In this document: one piece after another, positions 23,212 through 34,712 of the stretch
Numbering within the stretch: position 1 is the first letter of the stretch
Layout: each line of letters starts with the position of its first letter
From: Buddleja alternifolia
Lineage: Eukaryota; Streptophyta; Magnoliopsida; Lamiales; Scrophulariaceae
Assembly: GCA_019426215.1 (NCBI GenBank)
Contig: CM033393.1
Location: 24,678,591-24,742,590, forward strand
Reading direction: 5' to 3'
DNA length: 64,000 nt
Translations under genes and position numbers: made by a program
Notes under the pieces: model-generated
What the model was told of the DNA's origin: nothing
Database searches by the model: none
What the model saw: the letters and a program-made list of their open reading frames with translations, nothing else

Positions 23212-24894
23212 CATGGTTTGGCTCGATCGAATTTTTGATGTGATTATGCATGTTTGTTTTTACGTTTTAATTGTAAAATCGAAAGCATGATAATCAATAT
23301 GTTCATTGTGAGACTAGGATTGATTTTGATTTGGGATGTTGTTTGATTTTTATGATTTTAATGTTTAAAAGTCATTGGTTTTAAAAATCATGAAATCTGA
23401 AATTTGGGTATATGATTGTTTTCAAAGGTTTTGATCTAGTTTTATGAAATAACCTTTGGTGGGGTGTTGCGAGATGGATGAACCGAAGGTTTAATCATCA
23501 AGTAATAAAACTCAGACCTTAGGAGAATTCAGATTCGTTAATCGAAACTCGAACGAATCACGAACGTGCGAAAAACTGATTTGAAAATCGCAAACAGCAA
23601 CAGCCGCTGCACGCGGCGCCCAGACGCGCGTATGACCACGCCCAGACGTGGTCAACAGAAAGTTAAAACAACAATTTTTTTTCCTTTCTTCGTACTTTCT
23701 GAAGGTGGGTGACTCAAAGACCTTACCTATGATGTTTTAGACTTGTAAACTCTGAGAAAGGTTTTAGAAATCAATATCGAACTTATCCCAATGATATTTG
23801 CAATCTAGTTTGAATGATGAATGGGTAAAATTTACTTTATCACATGTATGTTTGTTGCTTGGCATGTTTATGTGATAAAAGGATGAACCACGAGCCTAGT
23901 CATAGTGTTGGTTTTCTACGTATGTAATTATTCTAGAGTTGTAAATAATAGCCGGTTTGGCTCTTTACTTTTCCGCATAGTAGATTAGTAGTTTTTAAAT
24001 ATTCTATGTAATCGAAGACGGAGTAAGGAGATAGAGTCGGGACTTGAAGACTTGTATGCTAAGGCGATACCATTGTAATAGTCTAGGTTGGTTTTTACTT
24101 TCTAGAATGTCCAAACCCACTTTGGCTCGAGTGGGTTTACTAGGTTAGGGCTCGAGGTGGTTCATCCTCAATTTTACCGCTTTGTGGATGTTTTATCTGT
24201 CTATGATGATTATGTGATGTAATGCATGCATAGGATAGATAACTAAAACAAGATAATTAAATCTGATGAGACCCCCTATATAAGCATGTTATAATTCCCT
24301 CCTGTGAAAATATTAGGCTTTTGTGATTGTAAGAATGGAATTCTATTATCATACCTTCCATCATAAGTATTCACCATGTGAAACACCGCCAAAGGTTCAA
24401 TCCTTTTGCTCAGAAAATGGGGTGGATTGGATGTGAGGTACGCTGTGAGTGTTTACTAAGCACTACGGTGCCCCGTGGAAATCGGTTGGTTTCATTGCTT
24501 TGCTCAAAAAATGGGGGCAATGGAATTGATGGTTATACATGGGATATTTGATGGGTCGACCCTAACATCGTCCCTCATGTGTTAGCTCAGAAAATGGGGC
24601 ACATGTGGGAGATGAGGAAAACCATCTTGAGAACTATCTAAAAGGATAGAAGGTCTGGTAAGGCTACTATTCAAAATCATCGTATGTTAGCTCAGAAAAT
24701 GGGGCATATGATGAAGTGAGAATAGATCTCAAGCCCACTAAAGAAACTAATGTTTCTTCGAATCATGTCAAGAGGGTGGTGTGATTTGAGAAAAATAGTG
24801 GGAGACTTGTACAATTAAAGACCAAATTGTATAAGGACTTTATTTGAAAATCCGTTATTAATTGTCTGTTATGCATTTTTGTAGATAAACGAAA
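23212..24894 (+). promoter_or_regulatory. Long 5' leader of the copia element
   Basis: Nearly 1.7 kb between primer-binding site and gag, with no long frame. It holds a perfect 9-bp hairpin at 24113-24138 and an array of four related hairpins at 24396-24714. The position upstream of gag suggests RNA functions such as packaging, dimerisation or translation, but this is inference. Confidence 0.7.
24396..24714 (+). ncRNA. Array of four hairpins with conserved loop and unrelated stems
   Basis: Four stem-loops share an 18-base core, TTWGCTCARAAAATGGGG, at 24405-24422, 24499-24516, 24582-24599 and 24687-24704. Flanking arms pair in every case though their sequences differ: TTCAATCC/GGATTGGA, TTTCATTGC/GCAATGGAA, CCCTCATGTG/CACATGTGGG (one mismatch) and TCATCGTATG/CATATGATGA. 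Inside the core, CTCA can pair with TGGG around an RAAAA loop. G-U pairs occur only if the plus strand is the RNA, the sense strand of the element. Conserved loop plus changing but paired stems indicates a selected RNA structure. The role is unknown. Confidence 0.8.
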
Positions 24895-25677
24895 ATGGCT
24901 AAAAATCCTCTTTATACAATTCTTGAAACCAACAAACTGAACGGACCAAACTTTCCGGACTGGCTTAGAAACCTCAAAATTTTTCTTCAATATGAAAGGA
25001 AGGATTATATCCTAACGGCTATACAGCCGGTGATTAACGATGAAAGCAGTGATGAGGATAGAGAGTACGCAAAGCTGTGGTCGGATGATAACATCCAGGC
25101 TAGATGCATCATCATGACTTCTATGTCAAATGAGTTGCAAAAGCAACATGAAAATATGATGATAGCAAAGGAAATCATCGACCATTGACAAGAGCTTTAC
25201 GGTACTAGGACTAGGAGAGAACGATATGCTATATCAAAACAACTGTTTGGAGCAAGGATGAATGAAGGGGCATCTGTGAGTGAGCACATCCTTAAGATGA
25301 TCCAATTAATTCATAAGATGAATGATTTGGATGTGCTACTCGACGGAGACCTTTGTGTCGATCTTGTGCTTCAATCTCTCCCAAAGTCATATGATCAATT
25401 CGTCATCAATTTCAACATGAACAACTTGAATGCTTCACTGAATGAACTGTTGAACATGTTGATAACTGCTGAAAGCACCATCAAGAAGAACAAACCGGTG
25501 CTTCTTATGAATTCATTTTCTAAAGCCAATAAGGGCAACAAGAAGAAGAATAAGACTAAGAAGCTGAAAGGTAATGGTGGTGTGAAGAAGGTAAAGAAGC
25601 CAAAGTCTGAGAAGTCTGATAAGTGCCATAAATGTGGAAAAGTTGGGCACTGGCAAAGGAACTGCAAAGAGCCTCTG
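24895..25677 (+). pseudogene. gag: copia gag
   Basis: Starts MAKNPLYTILETNKLNGPNF, the usual copia gag opening (LNGxNFxxW). A TGA at 25186-25188 interrupts it after KEIIDH. The frame resumes as QELYGTRTRRERYAISKQLF and, from 25258, MNEGASVSEHILKM. A lysine-rich stretch (KKNKTKKLKGNGGVKKVKK) precedes one CCHC zinc knuckle, CHKCGKVGHWQRNC, at about 25624-25665. Gag packages the element RNA. One stop codon is the only break seen in this part. Confidence 0.92.
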
Positions 25678-26780
25678 GCTCAAGGTATGTTCTTTGTTGA
25701 AGTTAACTTTACTGTTAACAATACTTCTTGGGTTCTTGACACTGGATGTGGTGTTCATATCTGCAATGATTTGCAGGTGATGAGAAGAACCAAGGAGCTA
25801 AGTAGAGGAGACATAACCCTCCAGATGGGGAATGGAGCATTGGTTGCTACCAAAGTCGTAGGGACGATCTACTTAGAGTTAGGAGATAGGAAATTAGTTT
25901 TACATTTCGTTTATTTTGTTCCTGAAATAATAAGAAATATTATCTCGATTCCGGTTTTGAATAGAGAAGGATATTGTTTTGAGATTCGTAATAAAAGTTT
26001 ACTTTTGTTTTATGAATCGTCTCTTATTATGGAATCAAAAATGAAAGATGGAATGTATACTATATCCCCAATAATTTCCAATCTCAATATTCAACTAAGT
26101 AACAAACGTAAACAAGATAATCAAGTAAGCACGCAAATGTGGCACGAAAAACTTGGACATATTTCCAAAGAAAGAATTCGAATATTGGCAAAACATTTAG
26201 GTGTAAATGACTTAGATGAATTGTCAAGTTGCGCATCATGTCTTAAAGGAAAAATGACCAAGTTACCATTTTCAGGGAAAGCGGAACGAGCCACAAAACC
26301 ATTGGACTTGGTCCATACGGACGTGTGCGGGCCAATGAGTGTTGGCACTCAAGGTGGCCAAAGCTACTTCATAACTTTTACCGATGATTATTCACGGTAT
26401 GGTTATTTATATCTTATGAGATATAAGTCTGAATCCTTTGAGAAGATTAAGGAGTTCAGAAATGAAGTAGAGAAACAACTTGGTAGAAGTATTAAGGCTC
26501 TTCGATCGGATCAAGAAGGTGAATACTTGTCTACCGAGTTTCTTGATTATCTTAGAGAGAATGGAATTCTCTCACAGTGGACACCGTCCGGCACGCCTCA
26601 ACATAACGGGTAGCCGAGCAAAGGAATCGAACATTGCTAGATATGGTTCAATTCATGATGTGTTTTACTAAAGTTCCTAAGTCCATGTGGGGCTATGCTC
26701 TTGAAACGCTGTCTATCTGTTGAATAGATCACCTAGCAAGACGGTGCCCAATACCCCATATGAAAGTTGGTGTGGAAAGA
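25678..26780 (+). pseudogene. pol: copia pol: protease and integrase
   Basis: The protease catalytic motif is WVLDTGCGVHIC (about 25729-25764). The GAG-pre-integrase zinc region (MWHEKLGHISKERI ... CASCLKGKMTKLPF) and integrase core follow, with the first two catalytic Asp in DLVHTDVCGPM and LRSDQEGEYLS. The frame stops at 26613 right after TPQHNG. The region that should hold the catalytic Glu (about 26600-26720) is scrambled by indels and stops before the reading frame resumes near NRSPSKTVPNTPYESW. Integrase cannot be made as one piece. Confidence 0.92.
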
Positions 26781-28771
26781 CGCCCTCATATAATCATTTG
26801 AGAATATGGGGGTGTCCAGCTTATGTAAAGCATTTAGTAGGAGACAAATTGGACCCCAAGTCTTCTTTGTGCTATTTTGTAGGATATCCAAAGGAAACTG
26901 TTGGATATTACTTCTATAGCCCGACGGAACAAAAGGTTGTTGTTTCGAGAAACGCCAATTTCTTAGAGAGGGGTCACCTTCTGGATAGAAAAGGCGAGGC
27001 TGCAGAACTTGATGAGGTCCATGAGAGTGGGTCAAGTCAAGAAATACAAATTAACCCACCCAACACCAACGAGGCTACATCAGTGGCACCCACCGAAAAC
27101 ACACAACCTTTGAGGAGATCAAGGAGGATCCCAAAGGAGCCTGAAAGATGGCTAGGCCTATTGCAAGAGGAGGGTACTCAAGATCCTCCTCTAGACTCTG
27201 ATCCGAAAAGTTTTAAGAGTGCAATGTCTGACATTGATTCGAGAAAATGGCTAGAGGCCATGACATCCGAAATGGACTCCATGTACTCTAACAAGGTATG
27301 GACCTTGGTTGACCCACCTGAGGGCATCAAGCCCATTGGTTGTAAGTGGGTCTACAAGCGAAAGCTTGGAGTCGATGGAGAGGTAACCTATAAGGCTCGC
27401 CTCGTGGCAAAAGGATTTACTCAAAGACAAGGGATTGACTATAAGGAAACCTTCTCGCCAGTGGCTATGCTGAAATCCATTAGGATTATGCTTACAATAT
27501 CTGCATATTTTGATTATGAAATATGGCAGATGGATGTAATGACTGCATTCCTCAATGGAGAAATTGAGGAAGAGATTTACATGCAACAGCCAGAGGGCTT
27601 TACATCCAAAGGGAGCGAACATAAAGTATGTAAACTTCAAAGGTCCATCTATGGACTTAAGCAAGCTTCTCGAAGTTCGAACAAACGTTTTGACACAGTC
27701 ATACAAGAGTATGGATACGTTCAAAACGTTGAAGAGGCATGTGTGTATAAGAAAGTCAGTGGGAGCGCAGTCACGTTCATCATACTTTATGTCAATGACA
27801 TCCTACTAATTGGAAATGATGTAGGGATGATGCAGTCGACTAAAGTATGGCTCTCTAATAAATTCTCCATGAAAGATATGGGAGAGGCGTCCTACATACT
27901 CGGTATGAAGATCTATAGGGATAGATCGAGTAGGATGTTAGGTCTCTCCCAATCTGCATATATCGATCGCGTACTCAAAAGATTTGAGATGGAAGAGTCC
28001 AAGAAGGGATTCTTGCTAATAGGACATGGTATCACACTTTCCAAGTCTATGTGCCCAAAGATTGAGGAAGAAAGAGTGAAAATGTCCAAAACTCCTTATG
28101 CTTCTGCGATAGGTAGTATAATGTACGCGATGATATGCACAAGATCCGATGTAGCTTATGCATTGAGTGCGTGCAATCGATATCAAGCGAATCCAGGCAT
28201 GGCACACTGGAGTTCGGTGAAAACAATCCTTATGTATCTAAGGAGAACTAAGGAGTTGTTCTTGATATACGGACGAGGAGAATTGGAATTAGAGGGGTTT
28301 ACTGATTCGAGTTTCCAATCCGACAAGGATGACTCGAAGTCGGTCTCTGGGTTTGTATTTCTGCTTAATGGCGGAGCGGTTAGCTGGAAGAGTTCCAAGC
28401 AAGCAACCATAGCCGACTCCACCACTGAAGCAGAATTCATTGTAGGAAATGAGGCTGCAAAAGAAGCTGTTTGGATGAGGAACTTCATCAAAGAATTGGG
28501 TGTCGTTCCATCCGTTGGGGATCCAGTAACGGTATACCGTGATAACAACGGGGCTATTGCGCAAGCAAAAGAGCCGAGGTCTCATCAGAAATCCAAACTT
28601 GTTCTGAGGAAATTCTGATTGACACGAGAAATCATTGGAAGAGGCGACGTGCGAATGGAGCGCGTGGATACAACGGACAACATAGCGGACCCACTCACCA
28701 AACCCCTTAGCCAAAAAGTATTTGAAGGACATCTGGGAAGAATGGGCCTTAAGTACATGGGCAATTGGCAC
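26720..28771 (+). pseudogene. pol: copia pol: integrase tail, reverse transcriptase, RNase H
   Basis: A 632-residue open frame. RT landmarks are WLEAMTSEMDSMYSNKVW, CKWVYKRKLGVDGEV, ETFSPVAMLKSIRIML, QMDVMTAFLNGEIEEE and SIYGLKQASRSSNKRF. The catalytic YVDD reads YVNDILLIGND (codon AAT at 27794-27796, residue about 359), an Asp-to-Asn change that should abolish polymerase activity. RNase H follows (GFTDSSFQSDKDDSKSVSG, STTEAEFIVG, YRDNNGAIAQA). A TGA at 28616-28618 stops it early; the normal tail (LTREIIGRGDVR ... ADPLTKPLS) is still readable in frame to about 28771. Confidence 0.93.
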
Positions 28772-28773
28772 TA

Positions 28774-28788
28774 GAGCAAGTGGGAGAT
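28774..28788 (+). other. Polypurine tract of the copia element
   Basis: AGCAAGTGGGAGAT lies directly before the TGTTAG start of the 3' LTR. Confidence 0.85.
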
Positions 28789-30928
28789 TGTTAGAGTTAG
28801 TGCCCGGCGCACCAATTATTGGGCGCCATTCTATGTAATAGTAACTCTAGTGCTGACAATCGTTTTCTTATAAATAAAGTCAATCTCTTTATATATGTGG
28901 CATGTCTTTATTCTTAAATTAGTTTTTACTTTGGCTTAGAATAAAGTCCCGAAGGATCACATATAGCTATGAGACATCATTGCACATTGGGTGTGGCAAT
29001 GATAGAATATGTCTCGAAGGCTGTGATCTTTAAACATTGTTTCAAGTCGTGAAAGGGTTCATCGAGATAAAGGGATATCGATGCAACCCAAAAGACTTGC
29101 TCATATTATGCATACTCTGGTAGAAGTGTATCTCGTTCCATAGATACTGGCACTGTGAAAGCCAATGCATATATGAGGGTTGCCATTGTGGTAATGGGCG
29201 AACTGAACAACCCCATGGAAGTTCCTGCAATGGATTCCCAGTCGAATGTGGAACTTCCAGTGGTCTTGTAGTATAAGAGTAATCCTTATGGACCTAAGAT
29301 TCCATTGGATGTCTTATGTGTAACCGCGCATGTTCTTGATTTGTTACATGATCACTTTAGATGATTGAATATGGGCAAACTCAGACATGCACGTCTTACG
29401 TAGTAAGGCACGTGAGAATCAAGAGGAATCTATCTCTGACATTAGCCAGTCGGTTAATCTCCTATGGTTACATAGTGAATCGACTTAAGGAATCTTCGGC
29501 CGAAGTATGATATTTAAAGAGGCGTAGGGTTTCCTCGTTTAGATAGTCAAAGTCGATTTCACATGACGTGGGAAACATAGGATTGAATTAATAGAGCTTC
29601 GACCTTAGTCACTGCTCTAGATTCAATCGGGAGATTAGATAGAGGGATCTTACTTATGCGAGGATCAAGATCGCAAAAGGCGTATCTTTACTTTCGTTTT
29701 ATCTAGGTCTTCGGGACCCTATGCTAGGTGGGCAACCGCGATTTGTAAGTGCCGAGAATTAGCTTGGTGACTAATTCGAGGCTTGATTAAATCAAAGGAT
29801 TGATTTAATCTAGTACTTTTCATTTTTGGAAGGTACACTAGCACTTTGGGAAGGTGTACTTACTACTAGATAGAAACGAGCCTAAGGGGTCACAAACTAA
29901 CTCGAGAGAGTCACTGCTTGAATAGATGTAATTAATCAATTTCGAGAAAATTGAGGGAATTAGGAAAGTGTAGTACTTTCCTAATATGGAATATAAATTA
30001 ATTGAAGGATTCAATTAATTTTACTCTTTTAATTAATCTTGTAGAATTAATTAAATTAATGGACCTAGTAGAGTCCAAGTATTTTATTTAATTGGGTGGA
30101 GCCCAAATTAAATAAATAAATGTTGGAATTAATTGGTTGGATTTAATTTGACTTGTATTTAATTGATGGGTTGTGCCTATAATTAAATTGAGAAGTCAAA
30201 ATTGAACCCTAGAGTCCAATTGAATGTGTTGACCGATTTCTTGAATGATAATAATGGAAGGGGGCAATTTTTTACATGTGGTGGAGGAGGAAAAGAGTTT
30301 TCCCCTTCTCCAAGTCTTCATAGGATAAGGATTACTAGAGAGTTTAGGAGAAAGGAAGTTTCATTTTCCTAATTGGACTCTAGGTAATCTTCACCTATAA
30401 ATAAGAGAAGAAGGAGACTAAAAATGATGATGATTTTTGCTGGAAAATCCGCCCCCCTCACTAGACTAAAAATTGGCCACCTTTCTCCCACTTCCAACAA
30501 GACGTCGTTCTATTCATGTGTTGAATTAAACGACTTAGAAAAATATTCCTACCCTTCATATAATCAAACCTAAGTTAAGCTTAGAATCGTTTTGTTGTCT
30601 AGCACGCAAGGCAAGACGATTGGTGACTTGAACGAGGTGTGGATACATATTAGAGGTGCGACGCTTGGAGCACTCTAAACAGGGAGATACGAAAGATGAC
30701 GGGCAATTTCTCACCCAAGGGAAATTGTGTGGATTTGCACCACAGGGTTGCTGAGATCCAAAGTACGAGGTGAAACGAAATTTTCGAAAGGTATAATTTC
30801 GTTTACCTCCTTATCAAATTTGATCGAACCAATTCCATATTCCTGTTTTCGGGTGGTTGTACGTTTACTTTTGTAAAATTTTAATTTCCGCTGCCACGAG
30901 CCACCTGAGGGAATGAGTCAACCCAACA
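28789..30928 (+). repeat. 3' LTR of copia element 21064-30928
   Basis: 2,140 bp, close copy of 21064-23198, ending CCCAACA. The conserved palindrome is at 29494-29505. Confidence 0.95.
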
Positions 30929-31231
30929 TAATCAACATAATATTATCTATTGTTTTATCTACACTATTCACATAATCATTACTTTTAACTAACTCAACCA
31001 TTTCACACATCATCAAATCATCAATTTCAATCATTTTCATAAAACACAACCAAATATACTGTCATTTTCACACAAAAATCAAACAACCCATTTTCCCATA
31101 TATTTTAGGAAAATAACAATTAAAAAAGAAATGAAAACACATCCAAACACAGCCGAACATTTCCAAAAGTTCAAACTGGCAAAAATTACAATAATTCAAC
31201 TAAGTACCACGGGAAATTGAAACAGAAAGTA
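30929..31231. repeat. Duplicated segment, copy 1 (right part)
   Basis: Continuation of the interrupted MITE and its right flank, ending ACGGGAAATTGAAACAGAAAG as copy 2 does at about 32378. Confidence 0.85.
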
Positions 31232-31412
31232 CCACGGGGTAATCTTTATTATTTTTACTTATAAATATATTTAATCAATATAATATTATCTATTATTTTA
31301 TTTATACTATTCACATAATCATTACTTTTAACTAATTCAACCATTTCATAAATCATCAATTTCAATCATTTTCATAAAATACAACCAAATATGCTGACAT
31401 TTTCACACAAAA
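31232..31412. repeat. Partial extra copy of the MITE interior, uninterrupted copia target site
   Basis: Repeats the second half of the MITE. AATATATTTAATCAATATAA spans the site where the copia element entered copy 1 (TAATC at 31272-31276), so it shows the pre-insertion state. Confidence 0.85.
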
Positions 31413-31440
31413 AATTTTAGAACCTTTGAACTCTTCTTGT

Positions 31441-31575
31441 TTGTTTTTTTTTTTTTTGTTTTTTTTGTTTTTAGTTTCAAAACAAATTGGAATGAGAAAG
31501 GGATTCGAATTCTTGGCATCAAGTTGGTCAAGGCCACTTGAGCAATTTTCGTTTTTGTTATGCAGTCCAAATATA
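31441..31575 (-). mobile_element. tRNA-type SINE-like sequence (copy 2)
   Basis: Minus strand TTGCTCAAGTGGCC is a good A box and GAATTCGAATCCC a B box. The A-rich tail corresponds to the T-rich stretch at 31441-31475. Confidence 0.55.
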
Positions 31576-31797
31576 TATAAGCAATTCGGTCATTGGCTGA
31601 AATTGAAGCGGGGTTTTTAAAGTCGGGCAACTATCAGGCCCAAGTTCCGCGTAGCCCAGGCTTGCATTCAACGGGTTTTTTTTTGGATTGTGGGCCCCTT
31701 TAGTGCACCAGTTTGTGCCGAGTTAAGCAAGGTTGGTCTTCGGCCTGACTTGGTTGACATCTTGAACACATGCTCGGAATGTAAAGAAAAACAGGAA

Positions 31798-32303
31798 GGG
31801 CCTGTATGGATGTGTTTTAAATTTACTTTTTCTATTTTTATTTTTATTTGAAAATGAAAATATACAATTTATATCTTTCTGAATTGAAAATACACTTATT
31901 TTTATTTTCTACTTTCATGTTTTCCAATAACTACCATTTTTTACCAAATCAACTCACATTTTTCTCTCTATCACATCTCTTTCTAAGAAATCATATTTTT
32001 GACAACAATTGTAGTGTTATAATGGAATAAAATACATAGTATTAACCTTCACAGACTTGTGGACATTTTTAGACCCAATTTGAGTATTTTTAGTGTTCTT
32101 TTGGTTTATCTACACTATTCACATAATTATTATTTTTAACTAACTCCATCATTTTACACATCATCAACTCATCAATTTCAATTTTCATAAAACACAACCA
32201 AATATTCGGTCATTTTCACACAAAAATCAAACAATCCATTTTCCCATATATTTTAGGAAATAACGATTAAAAAGGAAATGAAAACACATCCAAACACACC
32301 CGA
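31798..32303. mobile_element. MITE, sister copy of the interrupted one
   Basis: Inverted ends GGGCCTGTATGGATGTGTTT and AAAACACATCCAAACACACC, about 506 bp, no coding capacity. Confidence 0.6.
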
Positions 32304-32424
32304 ACATTTCCAAAATTTCAAACTGGTAAAAATTACAATAATTCAACTAAGTACCACGGGAAATTGAAACAGAAAGCCGAAAGAAACACCTGTGTCATAT
32401 AAATGAAATTTAGGCAAGTCACCC

Positions 32425-32430
32425 TTTATT
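32425..32430 (-). terminator. Candidate poly(A) signal of the trihelix gene
   Basis: AATAAA on the minus strand, about 290 bases after the stop codon, in an AT-rich stretch. Placement by sequence only. Confidence 0.4.
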
Positions 32431-32720
32431 AAAACATAATTATTTATCATTATTAGTACAAACAAACTCAATCAACAACTACAAACTTCAACAACAGTGT
32501 GTTCAATCAAACGGATATAGAATGCCAAACTGAGTATTATATCACATGAGACACCTGCGATCAGCTTACCTATGTCCTCAACCAGCATCAGCTAAATGTA
32601 CGCTCAGAGTATATGCCACTTCAAACGCAGACGATGAAGTACTCATGGTACATCAATCGAACCTCCATTCCATTTGCTAGTAAACTTCAAATAATTTCCA
32701 AGATTTCGTTCAATTACTAT

Positions 32721-34676
32721 TCACCCCAAGGTTGTGACTGAGGATAGATTATTAGCAACAATCTGATAACCATCTCCACTGTCATCATCCTCAAAATCAT
32801 CTTCTTCTTGGTTCTGATGATCATTGTCGCCGTATTCTCCCGTCGACTGCTGCGGTTGTTGATACTGTCCCATCATTTGCATCAAGATTTGTTCCGGCTT
32901 CAAATTACAACCACCGTTATCTGAAGTAGGTTCAGATTTCTTGGACCTCTTTGCATAAAGAGACTCGAGCATATTAAAATAAGGGCACGTTTTCGAGTCC
33001 TCGGGCCTCTTCTTGTTACTCTCTTTTACCCTCTTGTAGTACTTATTTATATTCTCCCATTTTTCTTTACACCTCTTTGCACTTCTGTCATAACCAAGCT
33101 TCTTCATACAAGACGAGATTTCCTCCCACAACGGCCCTTTTGGTCCATTATCTAGGTATTTCATATCAAGATCAGTTTTAAGCATGATCAAAGCTTCAAT
33201 CTCTGCTTTAGGCCACCGTGAAGAACTCGTCTGGATAGTATTCTCACCACCGCTATTATCTTGTTTGTCAGTGTGAGTAGAAGTTTCGCCAACACCATTG
33301 TCTTGTGGGTAAGCATTTTTATCCAAAACATTCTCTTGTTTGTCAGACTGTTTGTCAAACATTGCAGTAAGAAAATCCGGGATCTGCACAGGGAGCGTCT
33401 GCTGTGTGATTTTTTGCAAGAAAGCAAGCACAGCTGCATCCTTTGCAGCTGCAACTGCTCTTTCTTGGGCTAAAAGTTCTTGTTCTCTCTTGATTCTAGC
33501 CAACTCTTGTACCTTCCATGCTTCTTCTCTAGCTACTCGGTCCTTCTCGCATTTTTCTATAGCTTCTAAAAACTTGTTCTGCAAATCCACTTGCTTCTCC
33601 AAAACATCCTTCATCAATCTCTCAAAATAATCAGCAAGCTTCCTCTTTTTCTTGACATTTCCTTCTTCGGATTCTTTCCCCGAGGAGGAAGCAGTCGATG
33701 TAGAGGCCGACATGAATTCAGTAGGCATGGTAAAATCTCGAGACGAGATTACGGGCTTTGGTATCATTGGCGTTGAAATTGCTGGCGTTTCCATTGCGTA
33801 TGAGGGTATTTGGTTCAAGGGAGTCAATGGAACTGAGAATTGATGAGTAGCATCGAAATGCTCTAATTGCTCAAAGAACCTATAGGTTTTGCCATTTTGC
33901 CGACTGGATCTGCCTTCCTTGGTTCTCTTGTGATACTTGTAGATATTTTCGAATTTCTCTTTGCATTTCTTGGCACTTCGATGATATCCAAGCTCACCTA
34001 ATTTTCTGATAACAAAAACAAATCATAAACCAAATTTCAATAGACAATAAAAGGAACAGCGCAATTTGCAAGCACAATATAAACCAAATTTCAATAGACA
34101 ATAAAGGAACAATAATTGCAAGCACACTAAAAACAAACCATCTACCTCACAGTACACCAACTAAACAAACAAAATAAGTCAAAAACCAAAGGCCAAACCT
34201 AAGAATATCAATTCGATTATTAACAAATAAATAAGTAAATCACGCAATTAGCAAACCGAACAAAGTTTACAGCAGCAAACTAATAGTTTTGAAGCATAAT
34301 TACCAATTCAAAACATTAAATTAAATTAAATTAAATTAAAGCAAGCATCACCAAATAGAAGATTAATATATATATATATATATATAGAGAGAGAAGAATA
34401 TGATGATGAATATATAATTTGCTGATTAAGAAAGTGAAATGGAAAAAGGGACCTGGAAACTTCATCCCAGAGAGGAGCTTTAAGTGTGGAGTCGCGAAAT
34501 GCTATGTCCATATCTGACCTTATCTTCAGCAAAGCCAATGTTTCATCACGCGGCCACCGGTTTCCACCTGAATTCCTGTCGCCGTCTTCATTTCTGAGTT
34601 CCGCCGCCGCATCTGAGGCTGAGCCGCCACTAGCACCACCACCAGAATTCTCCAACAAAAGTGAACTATCCAACAT
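32721..34676 (-). CDS. GT-2/GTL1-type trihelix transcription factor, two exons
   Basis: Exon 1 is 34676-34453, the intron 34452-34006 (GT...AG, 447 bp), exon 2 34005-32721. The joined length is 1,509 bases, 502 residues, with no frame break. The first true ATG is 34676. Two trihelix DNA-binding domains are visible: residues about 40-125 (RWPRDETLALLKIRSDMD ... GYHRSAKKCKEKFENI) and 338-425 (RWPKAEIEALIMLKTDLD ... GYDRSAKRCKEKWENI). The intron cuts the first domain within the Arg codon of EVSRKLGEL, as is common in this family. Between them lie a basic patch (KKKRK, about 193-197) and a long charged helix (about 195-280). The C-terminus is Gln-rich and acidic. Family members are nuclear proteins that bind GT elements and control cell growth, trichome or stress genes; which paralogue this is cannot be told here. 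No break was seen, so it is probably a live host gene. Confidence 0.95.
34362..34397. repeat. (AT)n-(GA)n microsatellite in the trihelix intron
   Basis: A run of AT repeats followed by GAGAGAGA within the intron. Confidence 0.8.
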
Positions 34677-34689
34677 CACCACTCAACTC

Positions 34690-34712
34690 TCTCTATCTAT
34701 CTATCTATCTAT
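34690..34712. repeat. (TATC)n microsatellite upstream of the trihelix ATG
   Basis: Five to six CTAT/TATC units just upstream of the start codon, probably in the 5' leader. Confidence 0.8.

Larger units (their letters stand above)
21064..30928 (+). mobile_element. Complete Ty1-copia retrotransposon (9,865 bp)
   Basis: Two LTRs of 2.1 kb (21064-23198 and 28789-30928) with TGTTAG...AACA ends, a tRNA-Met primer-binding site, a 1.7 kb leader, gag-pol and a polypurine tract. The flanks are TAATA (21059-21063) and TAATC (30929-30933). The related uninterrupted copy at 31272-31276 reads TAATC, so the target duplication is TAATC with one later change. The first ~585 bases of the LTRs differ at about 13 positions, roughly 2%. 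Gag-pol has stops and frameshifts and the RT catalytic motif is damaged, so this copy is not autonomous now. Confidence 0.95.
20712..31158. mobile_element. MITE with GGGCCTGTTTGG-type inverted ends, split by copia element
   Basis: The left end GGGCCTGTTTGGATGTGTTT (20712) and right end AAAACACATCCAAACACAGC (about 31135-31155) are inverted, imperfect repeats. Without the copia insertion (21064-30928) it is about 580 bp. A sister copy lies at 31798-32303. Confidence 0.6.
31413..32378. repeat. Duplicated segment, copy 2
   Basis: Same order as copy 1: T-rich tract, SINE-like part, central region, MITE (31798-32303), shared right flank. Its MITE lacks the stretch that holds the copia target. It ends at the 3' side of the trihelix gene. 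Confidence 0.85.

Noticed and set aside
24396..24714. CRISPR-like reading of the spaced repeats
   Set aside because: Units are hairpins with variable stems in a plant retrotransposon leader; no spacers, no cas genes, spacing uneven (94, 83, 105).
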